Below, one piece after another: positions 1 to 9,324 of a stretch of DNA of 64,000 nucleotides (position 1 is its first letter; every line of letters begins with the position of its first letter). This DNA is from Paracoccaceae bacterium (GTDB taxonomy: Bacteria > Pseudomonadota > Alphaproteobacteria > Rhodobacterales > Rhodobacteraceae): contig QWDA01000005.1 of assembly GCA_003605175.1 (NCBI GenBank), positions 1 through 64,000 on the forward strand, read 5' to 3'. A program made the translations under genes and the position numbers. Under the pieces are notes generated by a model, which worked only from the letters and a program-made list of their open reading frames with translations, had not been told where the DNA came from and did no database searches.

Positions 1-383
1 CGGCTGCTCGGGGCATGACGGTGACACCAACAGCGGCCAGTCCGTCCACGTCGTCGGCAGATCACCTGACAGCCGTCACTGCGAAAACAGAAAACCGTTC
101 CCACGCCCTGACTTCTTCAGCAGCCTGTTAGAGGGCAGCTCCCGACCCGAGGGGGTGAGGCCCGGTCCCGCGCAGCGGGGTCGGATCGTCCGGTGGACGA
201 TCCGAAGGGCCGAACGGGCGATCCGCAAGGATCGCCCCGGGGGTGCCAAGTCTCCTTCATACGGTCGTTCCACGCACGAAGGGCAGCGCCCGACCCGAGG
301 GGTGGGTGCCGAAAGCGCCCGCCCCTGGGGGGCGGGTCGGGCGCTGCCCGGCCTGCGGCCGGGCGTATTGCTTCGGCGGCACT
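1..383. other. Left edge without a recognised gene
   Basis: I cannot assign a gene to this stretch. A frame on the plus strand stays open from the left edge to about base 472, but its composition is Arg/Pro/Gly-rich and it runs through a cluster of perfect palindromes, so I regard it as non-coding. A short open minus-strand frame (76-273) has the same problem. The first 120 bases could hold the tail of a gene lying mainly outside the window, but nothing recognisable is encoded. Confidence 0.4.
181..349. repeat. Cluster of three perfect hairpins (palindromic intergenic element)
   Basis: Three perfect inverted repeats lie close together. Arms 181-191/195-205 are 11 bp with a 3-base loop. Arms 216-224/229-237 are 9 bp closed by a GCAA loop. 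Arms 281-297/333-349 are 17 bp with a 35-base loop. The stretch 255-267 (CATACG-TCGTTC pattern) resembles 4380-4392, and the CGCCCGGC edge resembles the elements at 4441 and 7717, so this may be one copy of a degenerate dispersed family. Part may also act as a terminator for the DUF2971/thyX transcript, which ends at 384. Confidence 0.6.
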
Positions 384-1238
384 CTACGCTATTTCTGTTC
401 TTGTTAGCTGGTAGCTTCTATCCTCAAGGTCGCATCTCAATATTCTCACGCGTCCGTTCAAAATTTCCTTGATTTTATCGAGGTGGCAATCCGAAACTCG
501 CGCTCCCACCAAAACTTCAGCCAATTTCAAGCAAGGCACGGAAGAGTATCTGTCAACTCCTTGCCACCTTTTTTGGATTCGCCATTCCATTTCGTAGGCC
601 CAGTCTTTGGGCTTCCGAAGAACATATGCAGAAAATGCGGCGTCTGCCTGGAGTTTTTGTTCTTCGTTCAGGTTTTCCGAGTGGAACCAGCACAACAAAT
701 CTGCCATTGAGATTTTTGGTCGAGCCTCATCATACTCGATTGCTAGTGGTGGGTCATCCTCAGCAATGTGAACATATTCCTCCAAGAAATCATACCCTAG
801 GACAATACCCCTATGGCTGTCCGCATAATGCGCCCACATCAGCGGATTATCCCACGTTTCGGATAGGCAAATTATTCTTGCTTCGCCACGCAATCTCGCC
901 GGTACTGACCTCATGGCCGGCATTACTCTCTTTACGTTTGCATAGTTTACTGCGTATTTCGTCTTAAGTCCCTTCTTTCTCAGCCTCCCCCGTGGCAACC
1001 TTGGATCTTCGCTTTCTGGGCTGATCAGCGTCGTTATCCCCAAGTCCCGGTAAGCCTTCACAAGATCTCCCGCGCTGGACTCAACAAAGAATGGATTGCA
1101 GTCGAACGGATCGTTCATTTTAGAGACAGAAGAGAAATAATGTTCTCCTTGAATCACATGTCTCAATTCGTCTTCAAAATAATTCGACGAGCACGAGCGA
1201 TAGCGAAAAAATCTAGTCGGAAATTCCCGCAGGGTCAT
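384..1238 (-). CDS. DUF2971 domain protein (284 aa)
   Basis: This gene encodes a DUF2971-type protein of unknown biochemical function. The N-terminus has the family pattern of an aromatic RYRS-type start, a segment ending in SVSKMNDPFDCNP near residue 40, and the internal stretch ICLSETWDNPLMWAHYAD typical of the family. I chose the ATG at 1238, one base after the thyX stop; a TTG at 1250 is an alternative that would overlap thyX. It directly follows thyX, so it is probably co-transcribed with it. Its base composition stands out: I counted about 48% GC in 721-960, against roughly 65-75% in neighbouring genes, which points to recent acquisition. DUF2971 genes often travel in accessory or defence-rich islands, but nothing here proves such a role. 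Confidence 0.75.
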   Translation of the reverse strand: MTLREFPTRFFRYRSCSSNYFEDELRHVIQGEHYFSSVSKMNDPFDCNPFFVESSAGDLVKAYRDLGITTLISPESEDPRLPRGRLRKKGLKTKYAVNYANVKRVMPAMRSVPARLRGEARIICLSETWDNPLMWAHYADSHRGIVLGYDFLEEYVHIAEDDPPLAIEYDEARPKISMADLLCWFHSENLNEEQKLQADAAFSAYVLRKPKDWAYEMEWRIQKRWQGVDRYSSVPCLKLAEVLVGARVSDCHLDKIKEILNGRVRILRCDLEDRSYQLTRTEIA

Positions 1239-1239
1239 C

Positions 1240-2160
1240 TCAGGTATCAATCACCCCCACAAACTCCCGCCACTCCCCCTTCGACATCCCCGAAGTCTCC
1301 TGCGTCACCTCTTCCCCCGCGAGCATCCGCCGCAGGCAGTCCAGCCCCTTGGCCGAGAGCTGCGCGCCGCCCAGGCGGTAATCCTCGAAGGCGGCGAAGG
1401 CGAAGGGCACCCAGTCCTTCACGATATCACAGATCGCCTCGGCATAGGCGCGGATCTCGTATTGCGCATGGGCGTCGGCCCTCAGGCGCAGGAAGTGGAA
1501 CAGGTTGTGCAGGTCCACCTTCCAGTACCACTGGGTGTAGATGTTGGCCGGCAGGTTCATCCGCGCGAGTTCCCGCGCCAGCCCCTTCTGCCCGTCCTGC
1601 GACAGCATGGCCTCGTAATGGTCGTAGGCCCGCCCCGCATCCGCGCGCAACAGGTCCAGCACGCGCTGGGCCTCCTCGCCCTCCAGGAGTTCGCCCCGTC
1701 CCTGGTTGTTCACCGTCGACTGCGCGGCCAGTTGTTCGGGCGCGGGGATGTAGAATTCCCGGTCGAGGATCGAGTAGCGCGCCGAGTATTCGTTCACGTT
1801 TGCGGTCCGGTGCCGGATCCACTGCCGCGCGACGAAAACGGGGAGTTTCACGTGCAGCTTGATCTCGCACATCTCGAACGGCGTCGAGTGCCAGTGCCGC
1901 ATCAGGTAGCGGATCAGCCCCTCGTCGTTCTGCACCGCCTTGGTGCCCTTGCCGTAGGAGACGCGGGCGGACTGCACGATGGCGCCGTCGTCGCCCATGT
2001 AGTCGATGACGCGGACGAAGCCGTGGTCGAGCACCTTTTTCGGCAGGTAGAGATGCTCCTCCATCGCCGGGACCGTGGCGCGGCGGGTCTCAAATGTGCG
2101 AGCGCGCATTTCCGCGATTTCTTCTTCTGGGCTGCTGTGAGGTGCGTACTGGATGTTCAT
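1240..2160 (-). CDS. thyX: FAD-dependent thymidylate synthase ThyX (306 aa)
   Basis: ThyX makes dTMP from dUMP using methylene-tetrahydrofolate, FAD and NADPH. The diagnostic RHR-x7-S motif is present as [11 protein letters not shown] in the middle of the protein, followed by ARYS. The C-terminal half holds the conserved helix-rich region containing [19 protein letters not shown], which fits the flavin/nucleotide-binding fold. The open frame reaches 2298, but the ATG at 2160 has a GGAGG six bases upstream (2166-2170) and gives the usual N-terminus, so I start there. The DUF2971 gene follows after one base. Having ThyX suggests the organism lacks or does not rely on ThyA, which is common in alphaproteobacteria. 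Confidence 0.95.
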   Translation of the reverse strand: MNIQYAPHSSPEEEIAEMRARTFETRRATVPAMEEHLYLPKKVLDHGFVRVIDYMGDDGAIVQSARVSYGKGTKAVQNDEGLIRYLMRHWHSTPFEMCEIKLHVKLPVFVARQWIRHRTANVNEYSARYSILDREFYIPAPEQLAAQSTVNNQGRGELLEGEEAQRVLDLLRADAGRAYDHYEAMLSQDGQKGLARELARMNLPANIYTQWYWKVDLHNLFHFLRLRADAHAQYEIRAYAEAICDIVKDWVPFAFAAFEDYRLGGAQLSAKGLDCLRRMLAGEEVTQETSGMSKGEWREFVGVIDT

Positions 2161-2463
2161 GCCTGCCTCCATGGTCCAAGTCGGCAGGCAGTACGCGTAC
2201 ACACGCGATTCCCTATAACAGAGAGGTGGGCAGTTTTGTGGGGAACTTTGTATAAGTTGAGGAGAAGTGGCTACTCCGAGAAATTTCTTGTGGGTCATTC
2301 AGTGGTCTGCTGGTGCGCCAGCACAACATATAGATCGCAGAAGATATACTGGCGCCCTATATGGGCTTCCCAAACACGGTTTGGAATCTTTCTGTGGATG
2401 AAGGCTGTGAGTAACACAGTCCGCCGCTAAGTTCGTGGTCGGCGACAATGAGAGGAGAGTCAG
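2161..2463. other. Divergent promoter region between thyX and the glyoxalase
   Basis: These roughly 300 bases separate two divergent genes and hold no convincing coding sequence. A perfect CCAAAC-ACG-GTTTGG dyad lies at 2370-2384 and a CTGG-TGCG-CCAG dyad near 2310-2321; either could be an operator. The region is less GC-rich than the flanking genes, as expected for promoters. The plus-strand gene has a strong GAGAGGAGAG ribosome site just before 2464. Confidence 0.4.
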
Positions 2464-2898
2464 ATGGGCATCGAATACCTGCACACCATGGTCCGGGTGA
2501 AGGATCTCGACGCATCGAAGGCGTTTTACGAGCTCCTGGGCCTCACCGAGCGGCGCCGGGTCGACAACGAGGGCGGGCGCTTCACCCTGGTCTTCATGTG
2601 CCCGCCCGACCAGGCGGACGGCCGCGCCGACGTGGAGCTCACGTATAACTGGGACGGCGACGAGGGGCTGCCGTCCGATTCGCGGCATTTCGGCCATCTC
2701 GCCTACCGGGTGGACGACATCTACGCGACCTGCGCGAAGCTTCTGGCCGCCGGGGTGACGATCAACCGGCCGCCGCGAGACGGGCACATGGCCTTCGTCC
2801 GCTCGCCCGACAACGTCTCGGTGGAGCTCTTGCAGAAGGGCGAGCCCAAGGCGCCGGCCGAGCCCTGGGCCAGCATGGGGAACACGGGGCACTGGTGA
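2464..2898 (+). CDS. gloA: Glyoxalase I-like VOC protein (144 aa)
   Basis: This is a single vicinal-oxygen-chelate protein with the features of lactoylglutathione lyase, which converts the methylglyoxal-glutathione hemithioacetal to S-lactoylglutathione. The N-terminus reads YLHTMVRVKDLDASKAFYE, the second half carries FGHLAYRVDD, and SVELLQ near the end supplies a Glu, giving the usual His/Glu metal-ligand set. The length of 144 residues suits bacterial GloA. A GAGAGGAGAG ribosome site precedes the ATG. The stop overlaps the ATG of the next gene by one base (TGATG), so it heads an operon with two secreted VWA-like proteins, an unexplained pairing. A different VOC substrate is possible. Confidence 0.85.
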   Translation: MGIEYLHTMVRVKDLDASKAFYELLGLTERRRVDNEGGRFTLVFMCPPDQADGRADVELTYNWDGDEGLPSDSRHFGHLAYRVDDIYATCAKLLAAGVTINRPPRDGHMAFVRSPDNVSVELLQKGEPKAPAEPWASMGNTGHW

Positions 2899-3569
2899 TG
2901 CGCATCGCGGCAGGTCTCGGGGCGGTTCTGGCGCTTCTGGCGTCGCCGGCCTGCGCCTGCCGCCTGGCGCTCCTCCTCGCGCTCGACGTGTCGAGTTCGG
3001 TCGACCCGGCCGAGGACAGGCTGCAGCGCAACGGGCTCGCCGCCGCGCTCACCGACGACACCGTGCAGGCGGCCTTCCTCAGCGGCGGGCCGGTGGCGCT
3101 CGCGGCGTTCGAATGGAGCGGGCGCTACCGCCAGCGCCAGATCCTGTCCTGGCGGCTGATCGGCTCCGCTGCCGATCTCGACCGGGCGGCGGCGGAGATC
3201 GCCGTCTCGGTCCGGAGCGAGACCGAGTTCCCCACCGCGCTCGGCTATGCGCTCGGCCATGCCGCGGGCCAGTTCAGGCAGGCGCCGGCCTGCACCTCCC
3301 AGACGCTCGACGTCTCGGGCGACGGCGAGAACAACGACGGCTTCCCGCCCGAGATGGCCTACCGGCATTTTCCGTTCGAGGGGGTGATCGTGAACGCGCT
3401 CGCCATCGGCCGCGACCCGGCGCTCGAGAGCTATTTCTGGAAGGAAGTGGCGCGCGGCCCGGGCTCCTTCGTCGAGCGCGCCGAAAGCTACCGCGATTTC
3501 GCCCGCGCGATCCGGCGCAAGCTCCTGCGCGAGCTCGAGCCCCGCGCCGTTGGCCAGCTCTCCCGGTGA
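2898..3569 (+). CDS. Secreted DUF1194 (VWA-like) protein, first copy (223 aa)
   Basis: The protein belongs to DUF1194, a periplasmic family with a von Willebrand A-like fold. A signal peptide of about 22 residues ends at SPACAC. LLLALDVSSSVDPAED carries the MIDAS-like D-x-S-x-S motif, and LDVSGDGENNDG is a second characteristic segment. I start at the ATG sharing one base with the preceding stop; a GTG directly before it is possible. It is followed, with a 3-4 base overlap, by a paralogue with the same segments in the same order, so the pair arose by tandem duplication. A role in binding a protein partner or metal in the periplasm is likely, but no substrate is known to me. Confidence 0.8.
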   Translation: MRIAAGLGAVLALLASPACACRLALLLALDVSSSVDPAEDRLQRNGLAAALTDDTVQAAFLSGGPVALAAFEWSGRYRQRQILSWRLIGSAADLDRAAAEIAVSVRSETEFPTALGYALGHAAGQFRQAPACTSQTLDVSGDGENNDGFPPEMAYRHFPFEGVIVNALAIGRDPALESYFWKEVARGPGSFVERAESYRDFARAIRRKLLRELEPRAVGQLSR

Positions 3570-4285
3570 GGCGCGTGCTCCTGATCGCCTTGCTGGCGCT
3601 CTGGCCCGCTTCCGCCCCGGCCGGCTGCCGCCTGGCGCTGGTGCTGGCGCTCGACGTCTCGGGTTCGGTCGACCCGGTGGAGTACCGCCAGCAGCTTCAT
3701 GGCATCGCCGGGGCGCTGGAAAACGACGCGGTGATGGGTGCGCTCCTCGCCGATCCGGCCCGGCCGGTGGCGCTCTCGGTGTTCGAATGGTCCTCGGGCC
3801 GGTTCCAGCGCAGGCTGCTGCCGTGGAGCCTGCTCGATGACCGCCGGGCGATCGGCCTCGCCGCCGGACGGCTCCGCGCCTTCACCCGCCACCCGGCGCC
3901 GCAGATGACCGGGATCGGCGGCGCGCTGCTCGCCGGGCAGTCGGCGCTCGAGTCCGGGCCGGTTTGCGACCGGCGGGTGATCGACCTTTCGGGCGACGGA
4001 AAGAACAACGACTGGCCGCCGCCGGAGCGGATCCGCGACAGCGGCGCGCTGATCGGAACGGTGGTGAACGGCCTCGTCATCCTGCCCGACCGCAGCGGCG
4101 CAGACCCGGAGGGCCTCGCCGCCTATTTCCGTGCCCGCATCCTCTACGGGCCGGGCGCCTTCCTGGAGACGGCGCGGGGATTTTCCGACTACGCCCGCGC
4201 GATGACCCGCAAGCTCCTGCGCGAGACCGAGGCGCCGCGCATCGGCGCGCTGCCGCCGGGGAACGAGCGTTTGGCGGCGCGGTAG
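3566..4285 (+). CDS. Secreted DUF1194 (VWA-like) protein, second copy (239 aa)
   Basis: This is a paralogue of the upstream gene. A short signal peptide ends near PASAPAGC, then LVLALDVSGSVDPVEY supplies the D-x-S-x-S metal-site motif and IDLSGDGKNND the second conserved block. The two copies share SFVERA/AFLETA-type spacing and the ending RKLLRE, so they are full-length homologues. The frame is open far upstream (to 3113), but that part is antisense-like noise inside the first copy. The GTG at 3566 overlaps the previous stop (GTGA) and gives a signal peptide directly, so I prefer it. It probably acts with the first copy, perhaps as a pair. Confidence 0.8.
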   Translation: MRRVLLIALLALWPASAPAGCRLALVLALDVSGSVDPVEYRQQLHGIAGALENDAVMGALLADPARPVALSVFEWSSGRFQRRLLPWSLLDDRRAIGLAAGRLRAFTRHPAPQMTGIGGALLAGQSALESGPVCDRRVIDLSGDGKNNDWPPPERIRDSGALIGTVVNGLVILPDRSGADPEGLAAYFRARILYGPGAFLETARGFSDYARAMTRKLLRETEAPRIGALPPGNERLAAR

Positions 4286-4308
4286 CCAGGCGCGGTCAGG
4301 AGGCGAAA

Positions 4309-4471
4309 GCCGGGCGAGCGCCTGCCCGTGGGATGGCGCCGCAAAGGCTGAGCCAGGCACTTTATCTCACCACGCCCGCCATACGATCGTTCGGCGCGGA
4401 ACGTCACCATAGCGCCAGCCCGTCGGGGCGGGCAGGCGCTCGCCCGGCACCTTCGGCACTATCCGGGCGGG
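4309..4471. repeat. Long inverted repeat with 20-bp perfect arms plus a CGCCCGGC unit
   Basis: Bases 4309-4328 (GCCGGGCGAGCGCCTGCCCG) and 4429-4448 are perfect reverse complements separated by 100 bases. The unit at 4441-4471 matches 7717-7747 at 26 of 31 positions by my count, including the core CCTTCGGC. The intervening DNA contains a CATACG-TCGTTC stretch also seen near 257. It sits in the gap between the end of the second DUF1194 gene and the convergent pheA, so it may work as a bidirectional terminator or an RNA stabiliser, or be a non-autonomous palindromic repeat. Confidence 0.6.
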
Positions 4472-4514
4472 AGTAGCCAGAGCGCCGCGATCACCAGGCG
4501 CCCCCGGCTTCGCC

Positions 4515-5351
4515 CTACCGCCGCTTCGGATCGGCCGGGTAGACGCCGAGAAGCTTCATGTCGGTGGTGAAATAGTCGAGCTCTTCGAGCGCCAGCTGCA
4601 CGTTGCGGTCGTCGGGATGGCCCTCGATATCGGCATAGAACTGGGTTGCTGTGAAGGACCCGTCCACCATGTAGCTCTCGAGCTTGGTCATGTTGATGCC
4701 GTTCGTCGCGAAACCGCCCATCGCCTTGTAGAGCGCGGCGGGGATGTTCCGGACCCGGAACACGAAGGAGGTCATCATCCGGCCAGAGGCGCCGCGGCGC
4801 TTGAAATCGGGCTCCCGCGACATGATCAGGAACCGCGTGGTGTTCTTGTCGTGATCCTCGATATGGCGCGCCAACACGTGGAGCCCGTGGATCTCGCCCG
4901 CGAGCTCCGAGGCGAGCGCCCCGAGGGTCGGCTCCTTCATCTCGGCGACGATCTTGGCCGAGCCGGCAGTGTCGGCGCCCACCAGCGGCTGGATCCCGTG
5001 CTCGCGCAGGAAGTCGCGGCACTGGCCGAGCAGCACCGTGTGGCTCATCGCCGTCTTGATCTGCGAAAGCGGCGTGCCGGGAATCGCGAGAAGGTTGATA
5101 TGGACGCGGACGAAAGCCTCGGCGACGATGTTGAGCCCGCTGCCGGGCAGGAGCGAATGGATATCGGCGACCCGGCCATAGGTGGAATTCTCCACCGGCA
5201 GCATCGCCAGATCGGCCCGCGCCCCGCGCACCGTCTCGATCACGTCCTCGAAGGTCTTGCAGGGCACGGCCTCCATGTCGGGATGGGTTTCGCGGCAGGC
5301 CTGGTGCGAATAGGCACCCGGTTCGCCCTGGAACGCGATCTTGCCTGCCAT
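4515..5351 (-). CDS. pheA: Prephenate dehydratase (278 aa)
   Basis: The enzyme converts prephenate to phenylpyruvate in phenylalanine synthesis. The catalytic domain starts with [14 protein letters not shown] and contains [11 protein letters not shown] and the catalytic NTTRF motif. It is followed by a C-terminal ACT regulatory domain (from about residue 185) with [10 protein letters not shown], the position of the ESRP phenylalanine-binding motif, here ESYM. There is no chorismate mutase domain, as is usual in alphaproteobacteria. I start at the ATG at 5351 because AGGGAAG lies just upstream; the frame is open to 5399. The gene is divergent from the cytochrome c gene. Feedback inhibition by phenylalanine is expected from the ACT domain. 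Confidence 0.93.
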   Translation of the reverse strand: MAGKIAFQGEPGAYSHQACRETHPDMEAVPCKTFEDVIETVRGARADLAMLPVENSTYGRVADIHSLLPGSGLNIVAEAFVRVHINLLAIPGTPLSQIKTAMSHTVLLGQCRDFLREHGIQPLVGADTAGSAKIVAEMKEPTLGALASELAGEIHGLHVLARHIEDHDKNTTRFLIMSREPDFKRRGASGRMMTSFVFRVRNIPAALYKAMGGFATNGINMTKLESYMVDGSFTATQFYADIEGHPDDRNVQLALEELDYFTTDMKLLGVYPADPKRR

Positions 5352-5466
5352 CCGCTTCCCTCGCATTCCTGCTTGCCCAGACGTTTCGTCGCGGCTCATA
5401 TCCCTTGAACCCGGTCAATGGAAGCGGGTAGATAGCCGACGAACCAGGGACGAAACGGGACGCGAC

Positions 5467-5967
5467 ATGTTCGACACGATGACCTTGACCAAGGCGGCCG
5501 CGGGCCTGATTCTCACCTGGCTGGTCCTGCTTCTGGGCAAATGGGCCGCCGAGGGCATCTACCATGTGGGCGGCCATGGCGAGCAGGCCTATGTCATTCC
5601 CGTGGAAGAGAGCGGCCCTGCCGAAGATGACGGGCCGCAGGTCTCTTTCGACGAAGTCTACGCCTCGGCCGACGCCGCGAAGGGCGAGGGCCTGTTCCGG
5701 CAGTGCCAGTCCTGCCACAAGCTCGACGGCAGCAACGGCACCGGGCCGCATCTCGACGGCGTGGTCGGCCGCCCGGTCGCCTCGGTGGCGGGCTACGGCT
5801 ATTCCGACGCGCTGAACGGTCTCGGCGGCGACTGGACGCCCGACCGGCTCGAAGAATTCCTCGCGGGCCCCGCGAAATACGCGGCGGGTACCAAGATGAC
5901 CTACAAGGGCATGAAGAAGATCGAGGACCGGGCGAACCTCATCGCCTATCTCGCCTCCAAGAGCTGA
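5467..5967 (+). CDS. Membrane-anchored class I cytochrome c, CycM-like (166 aa)
   Basis: This is a monohaem c-type cytochrome tethered by an uncleaved N-terminal helix (about residues 8-26, [17 protein letters not shown]). A spacer of about 45 residues follows, then the haem domain with CQSCH near residue 79, the [11 protein letters not shown] segment, and a distal Met in GTKMTYKGM. The layout matches the CycM / cytochrome c552-type proteins that pass electrons from the bc1 complex to terminal oxidases in alphaproteobacteria. I start at the ATG at 5467, which begins directly before the anchor helix; the upstream open frame runs back through the pheA promoter. It stands alone as a single-gene unit. 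Confidence 0.88.
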   Translation: MFDTMTLTKAAAGLILTWLVLLLGKWAAEGIYHVGGHGEQAYVIPVEESGPAEDDGPQVSFDEVYASADAAKGEGLFRQCQSCHKLDGSNGTGPHLDGVVGRPVASVAGYGYSDALNGLGGDWTPDRLEEFLAGPAKYAAGTKMTYKGMKKIEDRANLIAYLASKS

Positions 5968-6025
5968 GCGCCGGGGCAGATTTCCTGAAGCAGGAAGATC
6001 AGGGATCTTCTTGCCTGCCGGGCAT

Positions 6026-6839
<814 letters not shown>

Positions 6840-6841
6840 CA

Positions 6842-7675
6842 ATGCGCGTCGGCGCGCTGGCCGCTGCCGCCCTCTGGGCGCTTCTGGCCGGGGCCGCGCC
6901 GGCCTGCGAGGCCGTCACCGACGGCTGGGGCCTCGAGGGCCGGAGCACCGAGGCGACGTTCCGGAACCGGGCGGCATCGGGCCGCCACGAAGGCTGGGCC
7001 CCCGCGGGCGCGGAGCTGATCTTCCATGCCGGTTTCGACGACCTGACCGGGGAGTACGGCCACAACATCCTCGGCCCGGTTCGCGACGCCAAGACCCTGA
7101 CGATCCATATCCGCCTCCCTGGCGACGACAGGATCACCTGCCCCTCGGGCGCGACCCTCCCCGAAGGCGAGGTCTTCGAGGACATCGCGCCCCGCCTCGC
7201 CGATCTCGACGGCGACGGGCTCCCGGAAGTGATCGTGGTGCAGTCGAGCACCCGCGCCGGCGCCCGGCTGGCCATCTACGACCGCCGCGCCCGGCTCCTC
7301 GCCGCGACCCCGCCGATCGGGCAACGCAACCGCTGGCTCGCGCCCGTCGGCGTGGCCGATCTCGACGGCGACGGCGCGGTGGAGATCGCCTATGTTGACC
7401 GGCCGCACCTGGCGAAGACCCTGCGGATCTGGCGCTGGAAGGATGGAGGGTTGAGCGAGATCGCCGCCGGCACGGGGCTCACCAACCACCGGATCGGCGA
7501 TGCCGCGATCTCCGGCGGGATCCGCAACTGCGGGTCGGGGCCGGAAATGGTCCTCGCCGATGGCGGCTGGACGCGGGTGCTGGCGGTGACGTTCCGGGGC
7601 GGCGCGCTCGCGGCACGGGAGTTGGGGCCGCTGCGCGAGGCGGCGGATTTCGACCGGGCGTTGGAGTGCCGGTAG
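6842..7675 (+). CDS. Secreted FG-GAP/VCBS-repeat protein (277 aa)
   Basis: A signal peptide of about 22 residues ends at AAPAC. The mature protein has two calcium-loop repeats of FG-GAP/VCBS type, LADLDGDGLPEVIVV (about residue 120) and VADLDGDGAVEIAYV (about 178), each followed by short beta-strand-rich sequence, which suggests part of a beta-propeller. It begins two bases after the ferredoxin stop. Proteins of this kind are found in Rhodobacterales periplasms, but I do not know a function. The four visible Cys residues could form disulphides outside the cytosol. Confidence 0.75.
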   Translation: MRVGALAAAALWALLAGAAPACEAVTDGWGLEGRSTEATFRNRAASGRHEGWAPAGAELIFHAGFDDLTGEYGHNILGPVRDAKTLTIHIRLPGDDRITCPSGATLPEGEVFEDIAPRLADLDGDGLPEVIVVQSSTRAGARLAIYDRRARLLAATPPIGQRNRWLAPVGVADLDGDGAVEIAYVDRPHLAKTLRIWRWKDGGLSEIAAGTGLTNHRIGDAAISGGIRNCGSGPEMVLADGGWTRVLAVTFRGGALAARELGPLREAADFDRALECR

Positions 7676-7716
7676 GGAAGATTGGAATTTGCGGCATCGC
7701 TCTTTCCACTGTCCAT

Positions 7717-7747
7717 CGCCCGGCGCCTTCGGCGCTGATCGGGCGGG
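7717..7747. repeat. Palindromic unit related to 4441-4471
   Basis: This 31-base unit matches 4441-4471 at 26 positions by eye, with CGCCCGGC at one end, the CCTTCGGC core and GGGCGGG at the other end. It can fold as a hairpin around TTCG. It lies between the ends of two convergent genes (the FG-GAP gene and xseA), again a position suited to a bidirectional terminator. Confidence 0.5.
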
Positions 7748-7767
7748 CGGGGGCAAGCGTTGAGCCT

Positions 7768-9279
7768 CTAGAACAGCGACCCCTGCTCCGGCCCGCCCTT
7801 CGGCTTGGGCGCCGGCTTCGCCGCTGCCCGCGCCTCGCCGCCACCCGGGCGCATCCGCCCGTCGCGGAACTGGATCTCAAGATCCCCGGCGGCGCGCGCC
7901 GCTTCGGCCGAGGTGACCAGCGCCCCGTCGCCCCAGACCACGGCGTAGCCGCGCCCCAGCGTCTCCTCGTAGCCGAGGCTCCGCCGCATCCGGTCGAGCG
8001 CCTCGAGCCGGTCGGCCCGCGCCCCGGCAAGCCGTGCGAAGGCCGGCGCCATCCGCGCCCATGTCCCATCCAGCCGCGCCCGCCCCTCGGCGATCTTTCG
8101 GACCTCGTCGCGCCGGAGCCGCTCCAGCGCCGGGCCGAGCCGGCCCGAAAGCGCGGCGAGCCGCTCGCGCCGCGCCGCGATCCCGCTCCCGAGCGCGGAA
8201 GGCCGCACCGCCGCCCCAAGCCGCTCGAACCGCGCCCGCGCGCCCTGCGCCACGCCCCGGAGTGCGGCCGGAAGCGCCCGGTCGGCCATGTCGAGCCGCT
8301 GACGCGCATTGTCGAACAGGGCCTCCGCCCGCGGCAGCCCGCGCGACAGATCCGCCAGCCGCCGGCGCCGGTCGCTCACGCCCTGCGTCGCGCGCTGCGC
8401 CAGCCGCGCCCCCTGCGCCTCAATATGCGCCAAGAGATCGAGCCGCACCGGCACCGCCATCTCGGCAGCGGCGCTCGGCGTCGGCGCACGCCGGTCGGAG
8501 ACGAAATCGATCAGCGTGGTGTCGGTCTCGTGCCCGACCGCCGAGATCAGCGGGATCGCCGAAGCCGCCGCCGCCCGGGCGACCACCTCCTCGTTGAACC
8601 CCCAGAGATCCTCCACCGACCCGCCGCCTCGCGCGACGATCAACAGATCCGGCCGCGGCAGCGCGCCGCCCGGTGTCAAGGCGTTGAACCCGGCGATCGC
8701 CGCGGCGACCTGGGGCGCGCAGTCCTTGCCCTGCACCGCCACCGGCCAGACCAGCACCTTGCGCGGGAACCGGTCGCGCAACCGGTGCAGGATGTCGCGG
8801 ATCACCGCGCCCTGGGGCGAGGTCACCACGCCGATCACCTCGGGCAGGAACGGCAGTGGCTTCTTCCGCGCGGCGTCGAACAGCCCTTCGGCGGCCAACG
8901 CCTTCTTCCGCCGCTCCAGCATCGCCATCAGCGCGCCCTCGCCGGCGACGGCGAGCCGGACCGCGTTCAACCCGTATTTCGACGACATGCCCGAGGCGGT
9001 CATCTTGCCCTCGGCGACCACCTCCATCCCCTCCTCGGGGAGAATGCCGAGACCCGGCACCTGGCCGCGCCAGGTCATGCAGGACAGCACCGACTTGTCG
9101 TCCTTCAGGTCGAAATAGAGATGCCCCGACCGGGCGCGGACCACCCGGCCCACCTCGCCGCGCACGCGGACATGGCCGAACCCGCCCTCGATCACCCGGC
9201 GCACCGCGCCCGACAGCTCGGTCACGGTGAATTCGGGTTCGTTGGCGCCGGGGCGCGGATCGTCGAAAAGGTCGCTCAT
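7768..9279 (-). CDS. xseA: Exodeoxyribonuclease VII large subunit (503 aa)
   Basis: XseA is the catalytic subunit that, with XseB, degrades single-stranded DNA in repair and recombination. Residues 15-110 form the OB-fold (FTVTELSGAVRRVIEGGFG, then SGHLYFDLKDDKSVLSC). The catalytic domain follows with VIGVVTSPQGAVIRDILHRL, the DLLIVARGGGSVEDLWGFN segment and SAVGHETDTTLIDFVSDRRAPTPSAAAE. A long Arg/Ala-rich coiled-coil region comes next, then LGRGYAVV near the end. The C-terminal tail is Lys/Pro/Gly-rich. Length is normal for alphaproteobacteria. xseB is not nearby. Confidence 0.96.
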   Translation of the reverse strand: MSDLFDDPRPGANEPEFTVTELSGAVRRVIEGGFGHVRVRGEVGRVVRARSGHLYFDLKDDKSVLSCMTWRGQVPGLGILPEEGMEVVAEGKMTASGMSSKYGLNAVRLAVAGEGALMAMLERRKKALAAEGLFDAARKKPLPFLPEVIGVVTSPQGAVIRDILHRLRDRFPRKVLVWPVAVQGKDCAPQVAAAIAGFNALTPGGALPRPDLLIVARGGGSVEDLWGFNEEVVARAAAASAIPLISAVGHETDTTLIDFVSDRRAPTPSAAAEMAVPVRLDLLAHIEAQGARLAQRATQGVSDRRRRLADLSRGLPRAEALFDNARQRLDMADRALPAALRGVAQGARARFERLGAAVRPSALGSGIAARRERLAALSGRLGPALERLRRDEVRKIAEGRARLDGTWARMAPAFARLAGARADRLEALDRMRRSLGYEETLGRGYAVVWGDGALVTSAEAARAAGDLEIQFRDGRMRPGGGEARAAAKPAPKPKGGPEQGSLF

Positions 9280-9324
9280 CGGGGCCGACCCTAGCCGTGC
9301 CGCGCAGAGACCGCCAGTGCGGGC

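Noticed and set aside
155-472. An open frame at the left edge on the plus strand
   Set aside because: Composition is dominated by Arg, Pro and Gly, it runs through perfect palindromes and overlaps the DUF2971 gene antisense; no homology is recognisable.
2161-2298. A longer N-terminus for ThyX
   Set aside because: The upstream codons carry no family features, and the ATG at 2160 has a well-spaced GGAGG.
7666-9294. A long plus-strand frame opposite xseA
   Set aside because: It mirrors the xseA coding strand in codon phase, and XseA is unmistakable.
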